Assembly (NCBI GenBank): GCA_963931865.1
Contig: OZ007506.1
Coordinates: forward strand, 14,415,969-14,479,968
Reading direction: 5' to 3'
Origin: Axinella damicornis
Taxonomy: Eukaryota > Porifera > Demospongiae > Axinellida > Axinellidae
Length of the DNA: 64,000 bases
In this document: piece after piece, positions 11,506-23,500 of the stretch
How positions within the stretch are numbered: position 1 is the first letter of the stretch
Layout of the letters: every line of letters begins with the position of its first letter
Notes under the pieces: model-generated
What the model saw: the letters and a program-made list of their open reading frames with translations, nothing else
Databases searched by the model: none
What the model was told of the DNA's origin: nothing
Position numbers and translations under genes: made by a program

Positions 11506-12171
11506 GCCCCCCATGCCTCAGTTTTGTGTTGTGCATATTTGTTGCCTTTGCTTCTACATCATTAATTTTTTGAAAGCCATGTATTGCACTCTTCACACCT
11601 AGTTATAACACTCTTCACACCTAGTTATAACACTGGGACTAAAAGGGTAGTCTGTTGCTCATTTATTTGGCATCAATAATCTTGACAACCACCTAGCAAC
11701 AGGAAATAAATACAGTTTACACAAGGGCAGTGTACATTCAGTCACTAAACTTTGACCCCTGATCTCAGATAGAGTGACAAGCACAGCATTCATTATCAGT
11801 GGAGTAGCTCATCCCTCCCCTAGCAGCAGGACATCCCCCCATGTCTACAAACCACATACTTCACAAATGGTGACAGCCTATACCAGCAGGACCAGGGTGC
11901 CGCAATGGGTTCAACCCTCTAGACAACCTCTAGCCACATGGAGTTTTGTGAAGACCCTGATACTAGAGACAGCTGAAAAACACCTTGGTTGGGTGCGCAA
12001 TCTCCAGATTAGTACACATAGTTGAGATTCCAAAAAGCATTACGCAGTCTCGATCAAGATTGCCAATTTACGCTGAACATAATATTATTAAGAGTGCACA
12101 AATATACTCCATGTGGGGTTTCTTGAGCATGCATCTCCTACAAAGTTCTCAAGATACCACTTATGCAACGT
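11506..12171. other. intergenic, includes copy 2 of the 'ctaaactttgacccc' repeat
   Basis: The repeat copy lies at about 11731-11808. CTCTTCACACCTAGTTATAA is tandemly duplicated near 11590-11630. No gene is seen. Confidence 0.5.
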
Positions 12172-12472
12172 AACGTTTGTTTGAAACGTTCATAGCATGA
12201 TAGTACAGCAACGCAACGTACATGGTTCAAGTGGAACCTACTCTCCTGGTAGCTAGTGCAACATGCTGGTAGGACAAACTCGTCATTCAAAATCATTCCT
12301 CGGGTCTCATACTTCCTTCCACCTCATGAATACCTGAGCAGACTCAGACTGCATCCACCAGCTCATACTTACAGCAGCCTCGTTCCAAGGCTACCCACAC
12401 TGAGGTGGACAGCTTACAGCTCACCCATGTCACATGACACCCAAGCTGCCAATGACGGTCAAGTCCAGAGGA
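12172..12472. repeat. 300-bp dispersed repeat, inverted relative to 16045-16334
   Basis: The segment from AACGTTTGTTTGAAACGTTC to GTCAAGTCCAGAG is matched closely as the reverse complement at 16045-16334, where it precedes a RecQ-like fragment. A third, strongly diverged copy in the same orientation lies at about 14100-14295 (shared words GTAGCTAGTGCAAC, GAGCAGACTCAGA, CCTCGTTCCAAGGCT). Confidence 0.75.
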
Positions 12473-12674
12473 GGCAGGACATGATATCATGTTGTAGCAA
12501 ATTCCCGCTAATTATCATTCAAGCATGCTTGAGCGCACACTCATAACAGTCGACTAAACCCAGGTGCTCGATCTGTAAGCTGACAATCATTGTACTAGAA
12601 CTACAAAAGCTGCTGATCATGAGGGCGCCCCAAGCAATTGAAGTGCAATGCACACTGCAGCCTGTTCACGTGGG

Positions 12675-13271
12675 ATACCGTATAGTGGGTTATTTTCGTG
12701 GGGTGCCAATGTTTGTTATTTTCGTGACTCATCAACAAGTCACGAAGTTTCCACCCACGAAATTTTCAACCCATAATCGCACCGTGCAACTCGTAGGTGC
12801 TGTCGTTCAAGTACACTGCACGGCTCTTTGTAGCCGTACCTGCGTGACTGCATCCCGTTGACAGTGTCCTCAATCGACAGGATCCTCTATCACCAGCTGT
12901 CCCTTGCGTTGTGATTGAATGGACCCAGGTAACGAAAAACGAGGCCAGTAACTCTCGCCACAGCAAATGGATCAATACGGTTGCCATTCTCGCATTAGCA
13001 CATTAGTTCTTCTCCATCACTGGCCTCCCACATGTCTTTTACTGACGAACTAGCATCACACTTACGTTATATAGTGAAGCGCAATGTCGTTGAAGCTGTA
13101 CTTCGGCCATCAAACCACATGTACTAATTTTCATATCACACTATCGATCATCGGCGACGATAACGCGAACGCGGGTGCCACGAAGATTATAACCATGAAA
13201 AGGAATTCTGACAACCGTATCCAGCATTTCAAGAAAATTTCCACCCATGAAAATAACCCGCTAAACGGTAT
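12675..13271. mobile_element. 597-bp MITE with 28-bp terminal inverted repeats
   Basis: ATACCGTATAGTGGGTTATT at the left mirrors ATACCGTTTAGCGGGTTATT at the right, about 25 of 28 bp matching over the full arm. No coding capacity. Similar TACCGTA-starting ends occur at 58220-58748. Confidence 0.7.
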
Positions 13272-14099
13272 TTGATGCATCAGTGTACGACCGACATATC
13301 CTAGACAAACACTTGCACTATTGACGTAGCAATCACATTCATTGACATTCCAAGAAATGAAAGTCATTGCACAACATGGGTATACATTCTGTCCACTAAA
13401 CTTTGACCCTCGATCTCAGATAGATTCACAAGTACAGCATTTCCTATCAGGACCAGTGGAGTAGGCTGCACAAAGTTTATATATACACTCTACATGCGTT
13501 GGGCATTGAGGCTGTTGCTATGGCGATGCCAATATATTTTTAAACAATCACACGGCCTAAGTTAGGATATCCATATTGAGATTTGGATGAATTATTCGTT
13601 ACTGCCCAGGAACAGTGTTAAGTCATTCAGTATGGCCATGAATGATAGCACACTAGCACGGTAGTGCGTAATAAACCACCCCATGCCTTACTCAAAGCCA
13701 TAAATACATTACGTGTGTAATCCACTTACGTTACAGGAAAGTGACTGCCACTACTTGTACAAGGGGTAGTCACTTACAACGTACCGCCCGTAGAAGCATT
13801 TGTCCACTCAATTTCTGCATGATACTTACCAGCTAGGCATGCATCTATGTGCTAGCACTCCTGCATGGCCATTATAGAATATTGGCACCCTAAATGATAC
13901 CACGAACACTGCGACGAGTGATGGAGTGTATCCCCAGCTGTCATGTTACCTGGTGCAACATAGTTTGCAGTGGGAGTTCACTGAAACTTAACTGAGTATT
14001 TTCCAGTGTGCTCACATTATTACTGTATTCGCTATAACGAACTGATTGCTCGAATTGATATTTTGTTTAGTTTATCCCCCCCAATTCTTCAAGTGGCAA
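13272..14099. other. intergenic, includes copy 3 of the 'ctaaactttgacccc' repeat
   Basis: The repeat lies at about 13381-13465. The GATATCCATAT region near 13568 faces a similar inverted segment near 6840. No gene is seen. Confidence 0.4.
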
Positions 14100-14516
14100 T
14101 TGCATTTCTTGTAGCTAGTGCAACGTACCACTGTGGAAATGTCACCTTTCCAACCATGCAGGTCGTAACTCTCACCTTGTGGATACTAGAGCAGACTCAG
14201 ATTGAATCCACTAGCTTATATTAACAGCTAGCCTCGTTCCAAGGCTGCTCAGCGGCTAGCTTATAGCTCATCCCAAATAACGCACGTCTCATGACATCCA
14301 CGCTGCTAACACAGTAACAACAATTGAGTTGAAGCAAGTAATGGCCGCCAATGAGAAGTCCAACTTCACCAGAAAAGGGGAGACTCGGCACAGTTATTGT
14401 ACGAAAGCACCAGTGTGCGACAGGCATTGATGGTGACTAAGGCAGTGTGTTCATGACCCACATGATCATGTGGGTCTTTTCTATTCTATGAGTTCACTTC
14501 AACTTCACTGTTGTTG

Positions 14517-14857
14517 CAGGGCCGTCGGAAGCAGCTGCAGAGTGGTCAGGCCAGGGATTGGTGTACGTTGCAGTGCAAAGTGCAGCGCAAATTATTATTT
14601 TTTTGCACACTTAGGGGGGTCTGGGGGCGTGCCTCCCCAGGAAGATTTTCACCTTCTGAGGTGCCATTTCAGAGGTATATATACGGAACGAACGCCGTTA
14701 ACGCGAATGATCACTTCAGGGAACGAGGTTGGTGAGGGACAGCAAATTCTGCCATATGATCAGATGTTGCTGCACGAGGTACGCATAATGGATTTTTTGA
14801 GCCCTAAAAAGTGGTCCGCCATGGTCGGACAAACCGGACCGGTTCCGACAGCCTTTT
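14517..14857. mobile_element. inverted-repeat element, GGGCCGTCGGAAGC type
   Basis: The left end GGGCCGTCGGAAGC pairs with the right end TTCCGACAGCC. It contains the CTTAGGGGGGTCTGGGGGCG block, which I recall as common in metazoan non-autonomous transposons. It shares its end type with 51693-52142. Confidence 0.5.
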
Positions 14858-15030
14858 TGTTAGCCCTATGTTGGCACAGTGGACATCACATGATATGTGT
14901 GATGTGTGTTAATTGGAATGAGTTGTAAGCCTATACTTGCCACATCCATGTACACTTAAAATGTGAATCAATATCCCATTCACCATAAAGCAAGCTTGGG
15001 ATTGGACATGAACTATCTCCTGGACCAATG

Positions 15031-15187
15031 TACCTTGAACAGCTCCTGCCTGCACTTGTCTTTGTCCTCCCCAGCACTCTCCCTGATCTTCTCCAGATCG
15101 CTGTCTGCCACACCCAGTGCTGACCCACTCCACTGCATCACCACACACACTCACCAAGTCCTCAACGACAGGAGGTGAAGCTGGATG
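15031..15187 (-). pseudogene. broken second copy of the death-domain exon
   Basis: The minus strand is about 90% identical to 7585-7757, but about 10 nt are missing in the codons around the conserved Trp-x-x-Leu-Gly. The frame is shifted and the death-domain core is lost. Here a clean donor (AAG followed by GTACAT) follows the exon. It records a duplication of one exon with its flanks, not of a whole gene as far as can be seen. Confidence 0.55.
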
Positions 15188-15395
15188 GAGGGAAGGAAAT
15201 TCAGAGGAGTGTTAGAGCGTGACAAAGGCACATATCATAGTTTGCTCCAGCTTCAACTTGATGAGTGGGAAGATAATATAATATGTAATACAAGTAGCTG
15301 AGCTCACTTCGCTCGCTCAGCTACTTAATTCCCCCTCGTTCGCCTACCGTGCGTAATCCGGCGCCGGACAGCTTTCTGTGCAGACAGCAGTGCTC

Positions 15396-15605
15396 CCCGA
15401 TTGCGTCCGCTTCAGCTGCTGCTCCCGCTGTTCCCCCTTTGCCTCCGCTGCTGCTCCCCGATTGCGTCTGCTGCTCGCCGCTTGCATCCGCTTCAGCTGC
15501 TGCTCCCGATCGCGTCCACTTCGGCTGCTACTTCCCGGATTGCGTCCGCTTCGACTGCTGCTCCCCGATTACGTCCGCTTCGACTGCTGCTCCCCAGCCC
15601 ATGCC
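15396..15605. repeat. imperfect tandem array, about 29-bp unit, open in three frames
   Basis: Units resemble GATTGCGTCCGCTTCGACTG followed by CTGCTCCCC, about seven copies. Because the unit is not a multiple of three, each plus-strand frame cycles through the same Ala/Leu/Cys-rich peptide text and stays open. I regard the three overlapping open frames as products of the repeat. Confidence 0.75.
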
Positions 15606-16029
15606 CCGGACCCAATGTTTCTTCGCGGAGTTCGAGGTTCAATTCAAGTACGAAGGTCGCGCGTCACTATAGTCTAGTCCCGCCCCACGAACATCCCACT
15701 TCCGTTACACACAGACACACGGTTAAAATCTTAATATATTGATGTCATGAATGTGAGTATTGTGTGAATGGACCTTCAGTTTTGGTGACATACTACAAAG
15801 TGTTTTCACAAGTACAGTGAAAGGACACCATGACAGCAGGCATGATGACACAACTATGTATACTACTTGCTACACAGTGAACATGTGTATGTTTGTACAT
15901 GTTTGTGTAACGAGCAGTGGAAGTACTGGCACTCCCAACATGAGACTCTTCCATAAGTTGTAGTTGGTGAGAGAAGTTCTTGTAATTGTGCTGGCACATT
16001 CCTCAATGCCACAACTACATGCACACTCC

Positions 16030-16800
16030 TAGCCTCGAACCCAGGCTCTGGACTTGACCATCATTGGCAGCTTGGGTGTCATGTGACATGGGTGAGCTGT
16101 AAGCTATCCACCTCAGCGTTGGAACGAGGCTGCTGTAAGTATGAGCTGGTGGATGCAGTCTGAGTCTGCTCAGGTATTCATGAGGTGGAAGTATGAGACC
16201 CGAGGAATGATTTTGAATGACGAGTTTGTCCCACCAGCATGTTGCACTAGCTACCAGGAGAGTAGGTTCCACTTGAACCATGTACGTTGTGTTGCTGTAC
16301 TATCATGCTATGAACGTTTCAAACAAACGTCGTATTTTGTGAATAATGGCGACTTTATTCAAGATGTAGACAAGGCTGTTTCGTACCTTCAGCGACTTGG
16401 GTGTGCAGCGATGACGCTCGAACCCGAGCAGAGGGCATCTTTGAAGTGAGTATACGAAGAGACTCTGTCTACGCACTGGTTTTGGAAAGTCATTGTGTTA
16501 TGCCGTTCGTGTTTGCTGTGAAGCTTGCCCGAGATGATGACAGCATAGTCATTGTAGTCTCATCCCTCATGGTATTGATGACAGACCAAGCTCCAAACGT
16601 GAGTCAAAGCTGCGAATATGTCTTTGTGGTTTCGTTGTGTGGTATAAACGTCATTGTTTACACTCGGAAAGTTTTGCGACGTCATCTGCATAAATCCACA
16701 TGGTTTTATGTAATAATAACTATTAAGCGCATGCGCAAACAGTGGATACCAGGCGCTCTTTTCCCCCTCGAGGCCTCCTCCGCGCCTGGGTTCGAGGCTA
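16030..16800. mobile_element. 771-bp Mutator-like element enclosing a RecQ-like gene fragment
   Basis: The ends are a perfect 17-bp inverted repeat, TAGCCTCGAACCCAGGC (16030-16046) and its complement (16784-16800). A perfect 9-bp duplication GCACACTCC lies immediately outside (16021-16029 and 16801-16809). The interior is a 290-bp repeat shared with 12172-12472, then a decayed RecQ-helicase N-terminal fragment. No transposase is present. A host-gene piece between Mutator-type ends is the arrangement called Pack-MULE in plants. Confidence 0.75.
16341..16640 (+). pseudogene. RecQ-family helicase fragment, frameshifted
   Basis: The plus strand reads VDKAVSYLQRLGCAAMTLEP then EQRASLK, the zero-motif/Q-motif region of RecQ helicases. 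A later frame holds TGFGKSLCYAV (Walker A). Another gives PFVFAVKLARDDDSIVIVVS followed by SLMVLMTDQ (motif Ia region, normally SPLMALMxDQ). At least two frameshifts separate these blocks, one a deletion of about 8 nt right after the P-loop. The fragment stops before motif II, so even unbroken it would be inactive. It lies wholly inside the Mutator-like element. Confidence 0.72.
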
Positions 16801-19045
16801 GCACACTCCAGGAGGGGCTACAGAATCAGAGCATCCACTCGTCCACGTGCACAAGGAATGGCCTCATTCCCAGGTTGCATACATTTGGTGTGCAGCCTGG
16901 GAACCATCATTATGGCATGCAGCTGCTCATGCAAGATGGACGTGGCGTTATAATAGCAAGCTCAGAAATCATAGTTAATTAATGGGGATGCAAATAAAAT
17001 TAAAACGGAGCTATTTAATGATATTCATGAGGATTCTGGCAGCCATTTGGGTCAGACCATGTCAAGTGTCAGCATACAACCAAAGTTAGCTACAGTTGGC
17101 TTTACAGGTACCAACGGCACAGGCACACCCTCCAACACACAGGAAAAATACTAAGTAGGCTGTTAATGATCTACAAAATAAGGCAGATTACGTCCCTTGT
17201 TGCAGTCACAGTCAGGGTATGGTTGGACAGAGGTTCAGTGCTCAGTTCAGCTACAGCTTGCTTATCTCTGAACTTTTGTCCCACATTTCGGATCTTTCTC
17301 TCGTCTCATTAAGCAAGTCCCACTGGAGAGGACTGCTGGGTTTGCAACTATGAGAACATTTGGAGTCAACATTGAAAAATGGGTTTCATCATCTATTTCC
17401 TTTTGACGAGCATACAATGTGGCTTACCGCCTAACGTACTTCTGGAGATGCAGAACAACTTTTTGATGATTGCTTCCATTGTATTATTTGCTGTTGGGTC
17501 TGTTTCCTGTCCAAGAACGTCCGGAACAGTCCTGGAATTCTTGTGTCCCCCATAGTGACCCGGTAGGCCGGTGTAAAATACAACAATTAAACCCAACCTT
17601 TGACCCGTGCGATCTCGAATCCCGGCTCTACAACCGTCAGTAATTCACCAAAGTTGTTTCCCCAGCAGATCTCTTCAAGGGATAAACCTGTTTCACAACG
17701 ACAGAGAACCAGGCATAACTAGATGCTTTCAGGGCTATGATGCAACACCGCCCGCCCACCGGATCCTTGAAAGTGCTGCATCCGAAGCAGGATCCTTGGT
17801 CCCCATGTTCTCATTATTATTCCGCTGTGGCTATTGGTTCGGCAGTAAGTACACAAAAACTCTAGGTATTGGTAACGGATATGCGCGTGCATCTAGAACC
17901 GGCCCTGCCCTAATATACCCTAAGCCGCCTGCCGGACCAATAGCCACTTAAGTTAAGGGAGGGAGTTTCCCTTTTCCAGATGGTAGGGCGGAACTAGGGG
18001 AACCCCAGAAAAACAAGGAACTAGCTATATATAACTAAGTTCAAACTACTAGGTTAGAATTCAAACTATATTGCATGTAGCATCTTCATGGTTGAATTAT
18101 AACTGACCTGATCTCGAGGCTCAGACTGCTCTGGCTGAGCGATGACTGTATGGCAAGACTTCACATTCAGGTGACAGGTGTCATTTGATTCAGCATGGTA
18201 TAGATTTTCCAATATGCACTGCACACGTGATTTTGTAGATGCTGCGATGATGAATTATTAATTAGGACTGGCGCGCTGCGCCACTTTGAAGCAACATGAA
18301 TTTGAAAACCTGAAGATAAAGCCGTTTGTTCGTTACTGCAAGGTCATGATATGTTTCAGTGTGTTTCTTCCAACTGTGGAGGTCAGCCATTAGATTAGCC
18401 AATTTAATGTTCTATTGCACTCTTTCTTCTACATGTTCTTTTCAGTGGTTGAAATAACTCAAGAATTGTTTATGAAATGAAACAAAGACAATTCCAACAA
18501 CTTCGGAAAGGTAACAAGGAGGTTATGTGCACAGCCAAGATACTGTTAGGGTATGCCAACTGAGTTTAGCTATAGTGACTCAGAATAAATTGTGTTCTAC
18601 CTATATTGGCTCCTCTGTTACATGTAGCACGTATATAAGAATGCAACACTACGGGGTGTAGCAACATGCCCAACAAGGAATTCTATGCATGCTCTGAGAT
18701 TGCTTCTGAGGCTTATATAAGTGATAAATGCTACCCTCAGAGGCCTGGGTTGGCACTCTCCATGCCTGGTAATTGAATAGAATTTTCTGCTGCATAATGT
18801 AGTAAGTGAACTGAATGGAGCTGCAGCAAACTGCAAACAAAATTCCAATTAAATTGTGTAGACCATTCAACAGGAATTTAATCAGAACCCAATTTCTACC
18901 CTTGCTGTAGAGGAATTAAGGCATGAAGGTGGATATGACTTGTGTCATATGGAACCACAACATGTACATGTAATTAGGCCACAATGTACAATTATGGCAT
19001 GGGCATGATAATTGAAATAATTGAGATCCTGCACGTGCACGGTAT
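16801..19045. other. intergenic stretch with no supportable gene
   Basis: A hairpin-like CCTCATTCCCAGG / CCTGGGAAC pair lies at about 16863-16902. A minus-strand open segment at 17440-17560 ends at a GTAAGC donor-like site but shows no family I recognise. The rest is AT-rich with no clear signal. Confidence 0.4.
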
Positions 19046-19267
19046 CAGGAGCGCATGAGCCGTCGAAGGCGGCGAAGGAGCGTTCAACGCCAATTTGTAT
19101 TTCACACCTACTTAGCTCGGTTTCACACAAATCCTTACAACTGCGTACGTAATGGCCTCTTGCCGTATAAGGTGAAATTTTGGAGGTGTGAAGGGCTACT
19201 ACTTGTCCTAGGCGGGCATGTGGAGTTGGACGCTCCTTCGCCGCCTTCGGCGGCTCATGCGCTCCTG
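19046..19267. mobile_element. 222-bp hAT-like MITE
   Basis: CAGGAGCGCATGAGCCG at the left and its inverted copy at the right. Outside lie CACGGTAT and GACGGTAT (7 of 8 bp identical), matching an 8-bp hAT-type duplication. Subterminal stems GGCGGCGAAGGAGCGT and ACGCTCCTTCGCCGCC also pair. Confidence 0.7.
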
Positions 19268-20568
19268 ACGGTATAAACCACACCTTGCCAAGGCAAACAG
19301 TGTATTAAGCATATAATTACATCACACACACACCATATAACTATGTACAAACCCCCACCACCAACACACACCTCACCCCTCCTCATCCGAAGGATGGCAC
19401 ATCTCAAACCACCTGCAGCTGCTGTCAGTCTCCATGCATCTTCAGATCATAAGACGCAGTATTTGCAGTGGGACACAGCCAGCTCCTCTGCAAGTTATGG
19501 AATTCCCAAGCTAATTAAGGCTAGTGAGCTGCTGAATAGGATCAGCTCCTTTTCTATGGGATCCTTTCTGCCGTACCAGACCCTTTTCATTCATGTATAA
19601 GTCCTCATTTATAGAGCTAATACTAAAAGTTAACATGCAATGTAGTAGTGGGTTTTTGGTCATCAGAGCTGTAGCATCCAGTAAACAGTGACTGAATTGA
19701 GTGAAGGAGGATTGGTGCTTGTCCAGACAAGGTGTGCATGTGGACGGATTGAGAATGAGACAAAGGGGCAGAGTCATGTACGTCAGGGTCATGTATGTAC
19801 CCTAGCTCATATAGCTGCTGCATTCGATTTCAAGCAGATAGCCTCCGGGTGGGGGTAGGCGAAACCAATTTTTTGACACCCGTGTTCATGATACTCGAAT
19901 TTGGAACTTCAACTATACCCGGTCGACTACTTTTGACCTCCCCTGTACAAGAAGTGCTCTGTTGGTGAGATAAAATGCGGTGTCAAGTTGACATTGCCAA
20001 CCTAATTTAGTCAGCGAGAGAACACATGTGGATCAAGGATGGAACAAGAGTATGAGATTTCATCTAATCCCCCATCACTGCCATCAGTTGGCTCTGAATG
20101 TAGACTGATTGCAATGGACTCTGAGTGATCGAGAGAAAGAGGACATGGCGAAGAAGTGCCCACCTGTTTGTGCACATTCCCCTTGCTCGGCAGCAAGAGA
20201 AATTAAACTGGCAGACTGTATTTTGCATTTCACACATGTACATGTACAGCAGGTCACAATTAAAGTACCAGCTCCTGTGACAATCAGAACCTTTACCTGC
20301 TTGAACCATTTACAATACAATCGTATACACTTCTGCCGAAGCTTAAGGTTCTACAGCTTCCCTATATAATAGTGATGGCATTATATTTTAGCATGAAGAT
20401 ACATGTATCTAAATAGTAGAAAAATATAGTAGTATGCCTTCAGCACAAGCAAAGAAAAGTCTAGTATACATAACTAAAAAGTGCATGGTGAAAAAATTCA
20501 CAGAAAGCAAATCAATGGATGGAATACTATACCTTCAGCACATGCAAAGCACAATTCTAATAGCTATA
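19268..20568. other. intergenic stretch with no supportable gene
   Basis: A short direct repeat around CCTTCAGCACAWGCAAAG occurs near 20430 and 20533. Several open frames of 60-93 codons exist on both strands, none with a recognisable domain. Confidence 0.4.
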
Positions 20569-23500
20569 TGGGTCATTCCATGTCAAGTCAACACAAAAAA
20601 ATCCTGACCTCATCCGATTTTGACGAAACTTGGTGAGCCTGTTAGTTCTATTAAGAAACCACTGCACACCAAATTTCAGCTTCTGAACTGCTATAGCTTT
20701 TCAACTGCAACAAATTTAATTTTGGCTTCAGGTGCCCATTTTAGACCGCGTGCCATGACTGAAATACCCATATCTTCTAATGTAATCAACGTAGAGAGTT
20801 GCAAGAAGGATTTTCTTGAAGCTCTTGAAAGGCTCTTTCATTTGGCGTATAATAATTTGACGTTTGATCTAATTAAAGTTCAAAGGTTATGTAATCTGAC
20901 CTTTGACCTTGGTTCTGGAAAAAACGGAAGTTTTGATTTTTTTCAAACTTTTTTTACAAAGACCTTGAACCTAAATGTGTTTATTCACCAAGTTTTAATT
21001 TGGGACTACAATGGGAACAGCAGCTATAGACCAAAATGTAGTATAATGTATACGTTTTTGTATTCGTGCTTACTACATACATGTATTGGTCAATAGCTGC
21101 ATGCTGTTCCCATTGTTGTCCCAAATTAACACATGTAGGTTCAAGGTCTTTGTAAATAAAGTTGGAATAAAATCAAAACTTGTTTTTCCAGAACCAAGGT
21201 CAAAGGTCAGATTACAAAACCTTGGTTAATTGAGAGACCACTCCACACTAAAATTCTACTTCCTCAGTCTACAACTACAGGTGAACGTAATTGCCTGTTT
21301 TTACACCACATGCCATGCATGACTCAAATAGCTACCTAATGTGATCTGTACAGAGACACTTCCTTAAAGTAGTTGTAATGTCCTCTTTTAATCTGACATG
21401 TTTACCTTAATGATAATATTATGTCGAAATCTGACCTTTGACCTTGGTTTTCACTTTGAATATGTGTAGTTGATAAGGCGACACATGCACACGGAGGAGG
21501 GTCTGGCTGGCATCAAGCATGATTATACAGTACTTGCATTTGTCTGCTGCAGCAGTGATTGCAAAATCACCACTGCATTATTTCCTGTTGTTTTCAATGA
21601 CAGCAGACTGAAGTTATAATTTCAACCGGCTTCTGAAAGCCCCAAAACAGTTAGCTTAAGTTGTACTAGAGGTAGATGGGAAGATGGTATACAGCTGGAA
21701 GTGGTCTGATTATGCTCACCACCTAACTGAGGAATACAGACTAGCGGCAGCCTTACTGAGTGCATCGGTCTTTAATATGCTCTTTTCAACCCTGTGCAAG
21801 AACCTTTGTGTAAATTGGGATTTGATACTTATACGTACTACATACAAGTAATGTACTCAAGATTATAGGCCATGATCATCATTAGGTTGAGAGAAAAAGA
21901 CTTAGCTAAATACTGCAATTACCATCTGCAAGGTTTTTCATCAAAAAAAAATGCTTGCAACTGGATTGTATGATGACCTCGCACAGTGCATGTGCCCTAT
22001 AGTACTTGTGCAGCTGATCTCCACAGCATCCTATGGTATATCTCATAGTGCGCGAACCTTGCTTGTTGGTGAGAGCCTGACTATAAGCCCTACCTCGGGT
22101 GCACTAAGGGCAGTCTTGAAGAGTCTGCGTGAAGCGGAGGAGATTACGGAAATATGTAATTAGTCCACGGAAGCGACCTCGTTAACTTGCGATGTGAGGC
22201 AGCTCTTTGAGCACTTGTTTTGTGATCCAGAGATGAAGCTGTGACGATGTAAATAGTTCCTCGGTACCTACAGTGGTAGGGTAGTTGAGTGTAGGTGAAG
22301 GCAGTCTTTGCCCGCTTTGGGCCTTGTTCCAGGATTGTGAAATCTGCCGTCAGTGCTATGTAAACCATGTAGGTACTTAACTATTTGCGATTAGGCGGAA
22401 TTCTATTCGCTCCGGTGAGAGGGCTTAACTCTGCCCGATGGATGGACCGAAGGTCAAACTTGTAGATTCCCACTCCGGAGAGTCTCCAACAACGCGTTCT
22501 CGGAAGCAAGGAGGAGAAATCCGCTGATTTGAGGTAGCCAAAATGGGTCGATTTTGCCCGTGCAGCCGCACCAAGAGGTAGAACCGTTGTCCGGGGCAGG
22601 ATTCAGCAAATACATGTTCTTGTTAACTTCTGTACCAAGAATGAAGGCTGTCCTCCTGCTACTAGAATTCCGCCTAAAGCGTTTTAGATTGCTGAAGGTG
22701 ATGAAGTGGGCGTGAGCGTGGCCACGCCCAGTGAGTGCCAGGGGGCGGAGCTTTTGCTTTTTTGTGACAAAAGGAGCTACACTTTCAAGTAGTAGTGCTG
22801 TAGTTGGTGAATATTCTTTAGTATTTTCAGGTATATAGCATCAAAATCACAAGAAGATAGTGCTGTTCATGTATACAGACAATCCTTAATGTACTGGAGT
22901 ACATTAGTAACTTATCCTGACACCTTAAGGTTTCAAGCATGAGTGTAGCTGAATGTGCATGTTCAGGTGGCTAGTGATGAACAAGTCAGAGTAAGGAGCT
23001 ACACTGGACTCACGCAGATGTAGTGATTGAGACAAGCATGTCCGTGAAGAGGGAACTGTCTTGTGCTGCACTACGTTAACATGAACGGAGGTGTCAGACC
23101 TCTGCACAACAGGAGTGCTCATGTAGGTGAATGTGGCTGAAGCAAGTGAAGCCAGTTACTTATAAATAAAGCAATGCTACAAAAAGATTGCACATACACA
23201 CTGACACAGACAGCAAGCAAGCTGAGCTGCAACTGAAGAGCTTAAGTTGGTTCAGAAATTAATAAAACTAGGCAGGTTAGTAAACATGATGGGTTTTAGA
23301 CCCATTATCTATGTATGCTATGTGCACATATTTCGTACATGCTACTACATTTTGGTCTATAGCTGCTGTTCCCATTGTAGTCCCAAATTAAAACTTGGTG
23401 AATAAACACATTTAGGTTCAAGGTTTTTGTACAAAAAGTTTGAAAAAAATCAAAACTTCCGTTTTTCCAGAACCAAGGTCAAAGGTCAGATTACATAACC

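Noticed and set aside
17590..17640. tRNA-like B box (CTCGAATCCCGGCTC)
   Set aside because: No A box or foldable cloverleaf at the proper distance.
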